A stretch of DNA of 7,744 bases, taken from contig CAJWGC010000051.1 in assembly GCA_913031525.1 (NCBI GenBank), forward strand, positions 1 to 7,744, given 5' to 3'. Numbering within the stretch: the first letter of the stretch is position 1; every line of letters begins with the position of its first letter. Shown here piece by piece: positions 5,103 to 7,744 of this stretch. Made by a program: the position numbers and the translations under genes. The notes beneath the pieces were generated by a model that saw only the letters and a program-made list of their open reading frames with translations, had not been told where the DNA came from and ran no database searches. The DNA is from an uncultured Acidimicrobiia bacterium (GTDB taxonomy: Bacteria; Actinomycetota; Acidimicrobiia; Spongiisociales; UBA5794).

Positions 5103-6521
5103 TCAGGCGCGGAAAGTGACAGAAAATTTCGTGCCCTCTCCTAGGATGCTTGATACCGAGATCTCGCCCCCCATAGCTTCTACCAGCTCTTTCACAATGC
5201 TCAAGCCGAGACCGCTTCCCTCGCTACGAACCGCCCGATATCGCTGGGACAAATAGAGTCGGTCAAAGAGGTATGGCAAATCATCGGGATCGATGCCGGG
5301 ACCGGTATCTGAAACACTCAACCTGATAGTTTTTCCAAACACACCAAGATCGACAGTCACAGCTCCGCGAGCTGGGGTATAACGCATCGCGTTGTCGAGT
5401 AGATTGCCGACGATCTGCGCTACTCGATCCGGGTCCACGATGACCCTTCCAACATCTTTCAGGTTCGATTTAATACTCACCTCAGCCTTCCCAGCGCGCG
5501 GCTTGTAAGCCTCGACTATCCCACCGAGATGAGCAGCAAGATCGACAGACTCGGGCTGGAGAGCGAACTCCTTTGATTGCAGCCGGGCTAGAAGCATTAC
5601 GTCTTCTACAAGTCGACTCAGGCGATCGGTCTGGGAATGGAGCACCCCAGCTACTCGTGGAAGGTCATCCGCGTCAAGGGCTCCAGAGTCAAGTCCCTCG
5701 GCGTAACCACGAATGGTTGTAAGCGGCGTCCGGAGATCGTGCCCCACACTCATCAGGAAATCTCGTTCTCTCAGACGCAAACCCTCGAGTTCTTCAGCCA
5801 TTTCGTTGAACGCTTCACCTACCTCAGTAAGCTCGTCATCGCCAACAGCAGGAGCACGAATATCAAAATCCCCTCCTGCGTAGGATCGGGCTGCCGATGA
5901 CAGGACCTCAAGCCGATGGCCCAAACTGCGGCTAATCCACAGCGCGAGAATTATCGCGGCTATTGCCCCGATGACAAGCGCAAAAAGCAGTGTTTGAGTT
6001 ATCACCTGACCTATAACAAAAGTATCGAATCTGCCGATAGCCACAACAATACGTACCGGACTGTTCTGCTCACCTGGTGTGATCGAACGAAAGGTCGCGA
6101 TGACCGGTTCGCTTTCAATCATCACGGTGCGCACCTCTCTATCCAGTTGGCCTTCGACCAGAAGAGTGCGCTCGTAATGATGTAACTGTGGAAGAAGCAT
6201 CGGGATATCGCTCAGATAAACCAACCCTCTCTTTTCAATCACAAGAGCCGCTTCGAGAAAGTCATGACCCCCTATCAGCCTTACCTCGTCCAAAATCTCC
6301 TGTACTCGCTGACGGACCTCTTGCGTCACCTCGCCGTTGACATGAATTGCTTCAACCTGATCCTCCACTAGTTGAGCGGTTACTTCGGCCTGCCTGAACA
6401 ATTCTTCCTGAGCCGCTTCACGACTTTCCTGTCGGATCGCCGTTGCTCCTATCAATCCGGCGATCAAGGTAACCATCGCTACCGACAGCGTTCCCCATAG
6501 AATCCTGCGGCGCAGCGTCAT
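5103..6521 (-). CDS. Sensor histidine kinase, HAMP-HisKA-HATPase type
   Basis: This is the membrane-bound kinase of a two-component system, 472 residues. Transmembrane helix 1 spans about 8-28. An extracytoplasmic sensor region runs about 29-170 with no domain I can name. Helix 2 spans about 172-197 and a HAMP linker about 196-248. The dimerisation/phosphoacceptor domain contains SVGHDLRTPL with His261. The ATPase domain has an N box (GNLLDNAMRYTP, Asn373 and Asn377), G1 (DTGPGI, 405-410), an F box (FDRLY, 419-423) and G2 (GSGLGL, 435-440). All catalytic motifs are intact. The ATG start shares ATGA with the regulator stop, so the pair is translationally coupled; the upstream ribosome site is weak (GGA). 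The signal is unknown. The adjacent haem lipoprotein makes a redox or envelope cue conceivable, but this is only inference. Architecture resembles the PhoR/MtrB/BaeS group. Confidence 0.95.
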   Translation of the reverse strand: MTLRRRILWGTLSVAMVTLIAGLIGATAIRQESREAAQEELFRQAEVTAQLVEDQVEAIHVNGEVTQEVRQRVQEILDEVRLIGGHDFLEAALVIEKRGLVYLSDIPMLLPQLHHYERTLLVEGQLDREVRTVMIESEPVIATFRSITPGEQNSPVRIVVAIGRFDTFVIGQVITQTLLFALVIGAIAAIILALWISRSLGHRLEVLSSAARSYAGGDFDIRAPAVGDDELTEVGEAFNEMAEELEGLRLRERDFLMSVGHDLRTPLTTIRGYAEGLDSGALDADDLPRVAGVLHSQTDRLSRLVEDVMLLARLQSKEFALQPESVDLAAHLGGIVEAYKPRAGKAEVSIKSNLKDVGRVIVDPDRVAQIVGNLLDNAMRYTPARGAVTVDLGVFGKTIRLSVSDTGPGIDPDDLPYLFDRLYLSQRYRAVRSEGSGLGLSIVKELVEAMGGEISVSSILGEGTKFSVTFRA

Positions 6522-7189
6522 GATTCCAGGCGATAACCGACGCCCCAGACGGTCTCAATGGGTACGCCAGGAAGTTTTTTCCGTAGCTGCCTGATATGGA
6601 CATCGACGGTCCGGGTCTCGCCCAGGTAGTCATAGCCCCAAACAGCTTGGAGAATTTGGCCGCGAGACAATACAAGTCCTCGATGCTCCGCTAGATACCA
6701 GAGCAGATCGAATTCACGAGCTGTCGGTCGCACCACCCCATCTTCGACCTTGACTTCTCTCCTCCCAGAATCGATGGCAATCTCCCCTACCTCGATAATG
6801 CGCGGCATCAAAGATCGCTCCTCGCTGCGACGCAAGACTGCTTTGACGCGAGCAACAAGCTCTCGAGGCGAGAAAGGCTTTGCCACATAGTCATCAGCGC
6901 CCAACTCCAGACCAACGATCTTATCGATCTCTCCGCCTCGGGCTGTAAGCATGATTATGGGAACCTCCGAATCAGCACGTATCCGTCGACATACTTCGAA
7001 TCCATCCATACCCGGTAGCCCTACATCAAGGAGCACAACTCTGGGATCCCGTTCGGTCATTCGGACAAGCCCTTCCTCTCCGGTAGAGGCATGGATCAAT
7101 CTGAAACCCTCCCTCTCGAAGAACAGCTCCAACAGGTCAGCAATCTCTTGCTCGTCTTCGATAAGAAGAATGTTCCCCGTCACGGTCAT
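6518..7189 (-). CDS. OmpR/PhoB-family response regulator
   Basis: This is a DNA-binding response regulator of 223 residues, partner of the kinase just downstream. The receiver domain (about 5-120) has the acidic pocket E11/D12, the phosphorylation site Asp55 in LLDVGLPGMDG, Thr82 in MLTAR and Lys104 in AKPFSPRE. A winged-helix output domain (about 130-222) follows, with PTAREFDLLWYL, the recognition segment TRTVDVHIRQLRKKL and the C-terminal wing ETVWGVGYRLES. All are typical of the OmpR/PhoB class (RegX3/MtrA-like). The ATG at 7187-7189 is supported by GGAG seven bases upstream (ACGGAGTTAGAAAATG). It is the first gene of the long minus-strand run and follows a 127-nt gap that could hold its promoter. 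Target genes cannot be read from the sequence; autoregulation is common in the family. Confidence 0.96.
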   Translation of the reverse strand: MTVTGNILLIEDEQEIADLLELFFEREGFRLIHASTGEEGLVRMTERDPRVVLLDVGLPGMDGFEVCRRIRADSEVPIIMLTARGGEIDKIVGLELGADDYVAKPFSPRELVARVKAVLRRSEERSLMPRIIEVGEIAIDSGRREVKVEDGVVRPTAREFDLLWYLAEHRGLVLSRGQILQAVWGYDYLGETRTVDVHIRQLRKKLPGVPIETVWGVGYRLES

Positions 7190-7279
7190 TTTCTAACTCC
7201 GTTTGCGAATACCAACAATATCGGTTGTTTCTTTTAGAGACTGTAAGAGAAGCCGAGGCACTAATGAAGATTTCAGGCC

Positions 7280-7294
7280 ATTACCACAGGTAAT
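7280..7294. promoter_or_regulatory. Inverted repeat upstream of the response regulator
   Basis: ATTACC-ACA-GGTAAT has perfect six-base arms and a three-base spacer. It lies about 90 nt before the regulator start and 20 nt after the end of the ygfZ remnant. It is A+T-rich and has no following U-tract, so it suits an operator better than a terminator. OmpR-class proteins usually bind direct repeats, so a different regulator would be more likely. I found no convincing -35/-10 pair around it. Confidence 0.3.
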
Positions 7295-7316
7295 ACGACG
7301 TGGATCTCGACAATAG

Positions 7317-7583
7317 TTAGGGCGTAGGATCTAAGGGAAGAGCTCTTGCCCAAGCCGGAATCGATTGGCCGTTCCAGTGAATCTGAACCTCATCGCCATT
7401 GGCCACCTCATGTCTTAGAAGCGACAGCGCAATGGAACCAGAACCATCAGCGGATGGGGCGACCGACGTAAGCGTACCCACCGCTTTATTTCCGGAAAAG
7501 ACCTCGACCCCATCCGTGAGTTCGCGGCAATCAGGGATCTCGATACCTCTGAGTTTGCGATTCACTCTTCCTCTCGAATCTGT
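7317..7583 (-). pseudogene. ygfZ: 3' remnant of a YgfZ/GcvT-family gene
   Basis: The frame encodes only the C-terminal part of a folate-binding YgfZ-like protein. YgfZ proteins are about 250-350 residues and support Fe-S enzyme maintenance in a tetrahydrofolate-dependent way. Visible are DSRGRVNRKLRG, which matches the segment just after the family's KGCYxGQE motif, and then the small beta-barrel domain (VEVFSGNKAVGTLTS ... GSIALSLLRHE ... IPAWARALPLDP). The KGCYxGQE motif and the whole folate-binding body are missing. Upstream, the frame hits TGA at 7584-7586, exactly where the homologous protein should continue. An internal GTG at 7563-7565 could start an 82-codon product, but AGAGGAAGA before it is more likely coding sequence than a ribosome site. 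GcvT shares the barrel domain and is the alternative; the VNRKLRG segment favours YgfZ. The break may be biological or an assembly join. Confidence 0.65.
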
Positions 7584-7744
7584 TCATCCCGGACCAATAA
7601 TACCGAGGAATAACACTTACTTTTTCCTCTTTTATTTTGTTCCCAAGTTTTCTCATCATGCTCTCATTGTCACAGTAAATAAGCCAGTGCTGCCCCTCTT
7701 TAAATTCCGATTTGAGCAACTTGGCTGCTTGTGTGATTTTGTTC
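7531..7744 (-). CDS. Partial ORF resembling an SF2 helicase C-terminal domain
   Basis: This open frame enters from the window edge as N-K-I-T-Q-A-A-K-L-L-K and ends at a TGA at 7531-7533. The part before the junction reads like the start of a helicase C-terminal (RecA-like 2) domain. It has an amphipathic helix, GQHWLIYCDN as a strand-and-turn, a second charged helix (MMRKLGNKIKEEK), then VSVIPRYYWSGM, resembling the Y-x-S-x-M region of that fold. After about 7583 the frame only reads ygfZ sequence out of frame, so its last 15-17 residues are not native. The DNA is A+T-richer than its neighbours (I count about 64 G/C in 161 bases, roughly 40%) and uses many AAA/ATA codons. Related helicases occur in restriction and defence loci, but the fragment is too short to assign. 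No upstream part is visible. Confidence 0.45.
   Translation of the reverse strand, partial: NKITQAAKLLKSEFKEGQHWLIYCDNESMMRKLGNKIKEEKVSVIPRYYWSGMNRFERKSESQTQRYRDP

Noticed and set aside
5916..6185. Plus-strand open frame antisense to the histidine kinase
   Set aside because: It is a shadow of the kinase sensor and second membrane helix region, with no independent coding evidence.
7210..7232. AACAA/TTGTT inverted repeat near the regulator start
   Set aside because: Five-base A+T arms with a six-base gap are expected by chance; no second copy was seen.

Overview
The window looks like chromosomal DNA of an actinobacterium, most likely of the Acidimicrobiia type. The clue is the short membrane protein beside trpA, whose N-terminus carries the tryptophan-rich WWVASDGKWYPPE stretch fused to an RDD domain. 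Base composition is moderate (a little over half G+C in stretches I counted by hand). GTG starts are used, and genes are packed tightly with ATGA stop/start overlaps. The taxonomic call is inference from protein character, not from a marker gene.

Layout, left to right. Positions 1-174 hold no confident gene. A 97-residue charged, helical protein of unknown function lies at 175-468 (minus). Diverging from it is a complete tRNA-Leu(UAA) at 507-590 (plus). After a gene-free stretch that contains a candidate terminator hairpin (730-756), everything from 774 to 7189 is on the minus strand. In transcription order this is: an OmpR/PhoB-type response regulator (7189-6518), its sensor histidine kinase (6521-5103), a small lipoprotein cytochrome c (5064-4756), trpC (4720-3947), trpF (3950-3342), trpB (3345-2161), trpA (2168-1353) and the RDD membrane protein (1295-774). 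Regulator and kinase overlap by 4 nt, trpC/trpF and trpF/trpB by 4 nt, and trpB/trpA by 8 nt. The other gaps are 35-57 nt, so most or all of this could be one transcript.

Together trpC, trpF, trpB and trpA encode the last four activities of tryptophan synthesis, from phosphoribosylanthranilate to tryptophan. trpE, trpG and trpD are not in the window. The two-component pair is complete (D55 receiver, H261 kinase). Its placement directly upstream of a haem lipoprotein and the trp genes is the most unusual piece of gene order here.

The right edge is abnormal. At 7317-7583 is the 3' part of a YgfZ/GcvT-family gene (minus). At about 7583 it changes abruptly into a more A+T-rich sequence in another reading frame. 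That sequence resembles a superfamily II helicase C-terminal domain and runs off the window at 7744. This is either a real recombination or insertion breakpoint that destroyed ygfZ, or an assembly chimera. I found no CRISPR array, no recognisable transposase and no clear undescribed system. The strongest leads are this junction and the regulator-kinase-cytochrome-trp arrangement.
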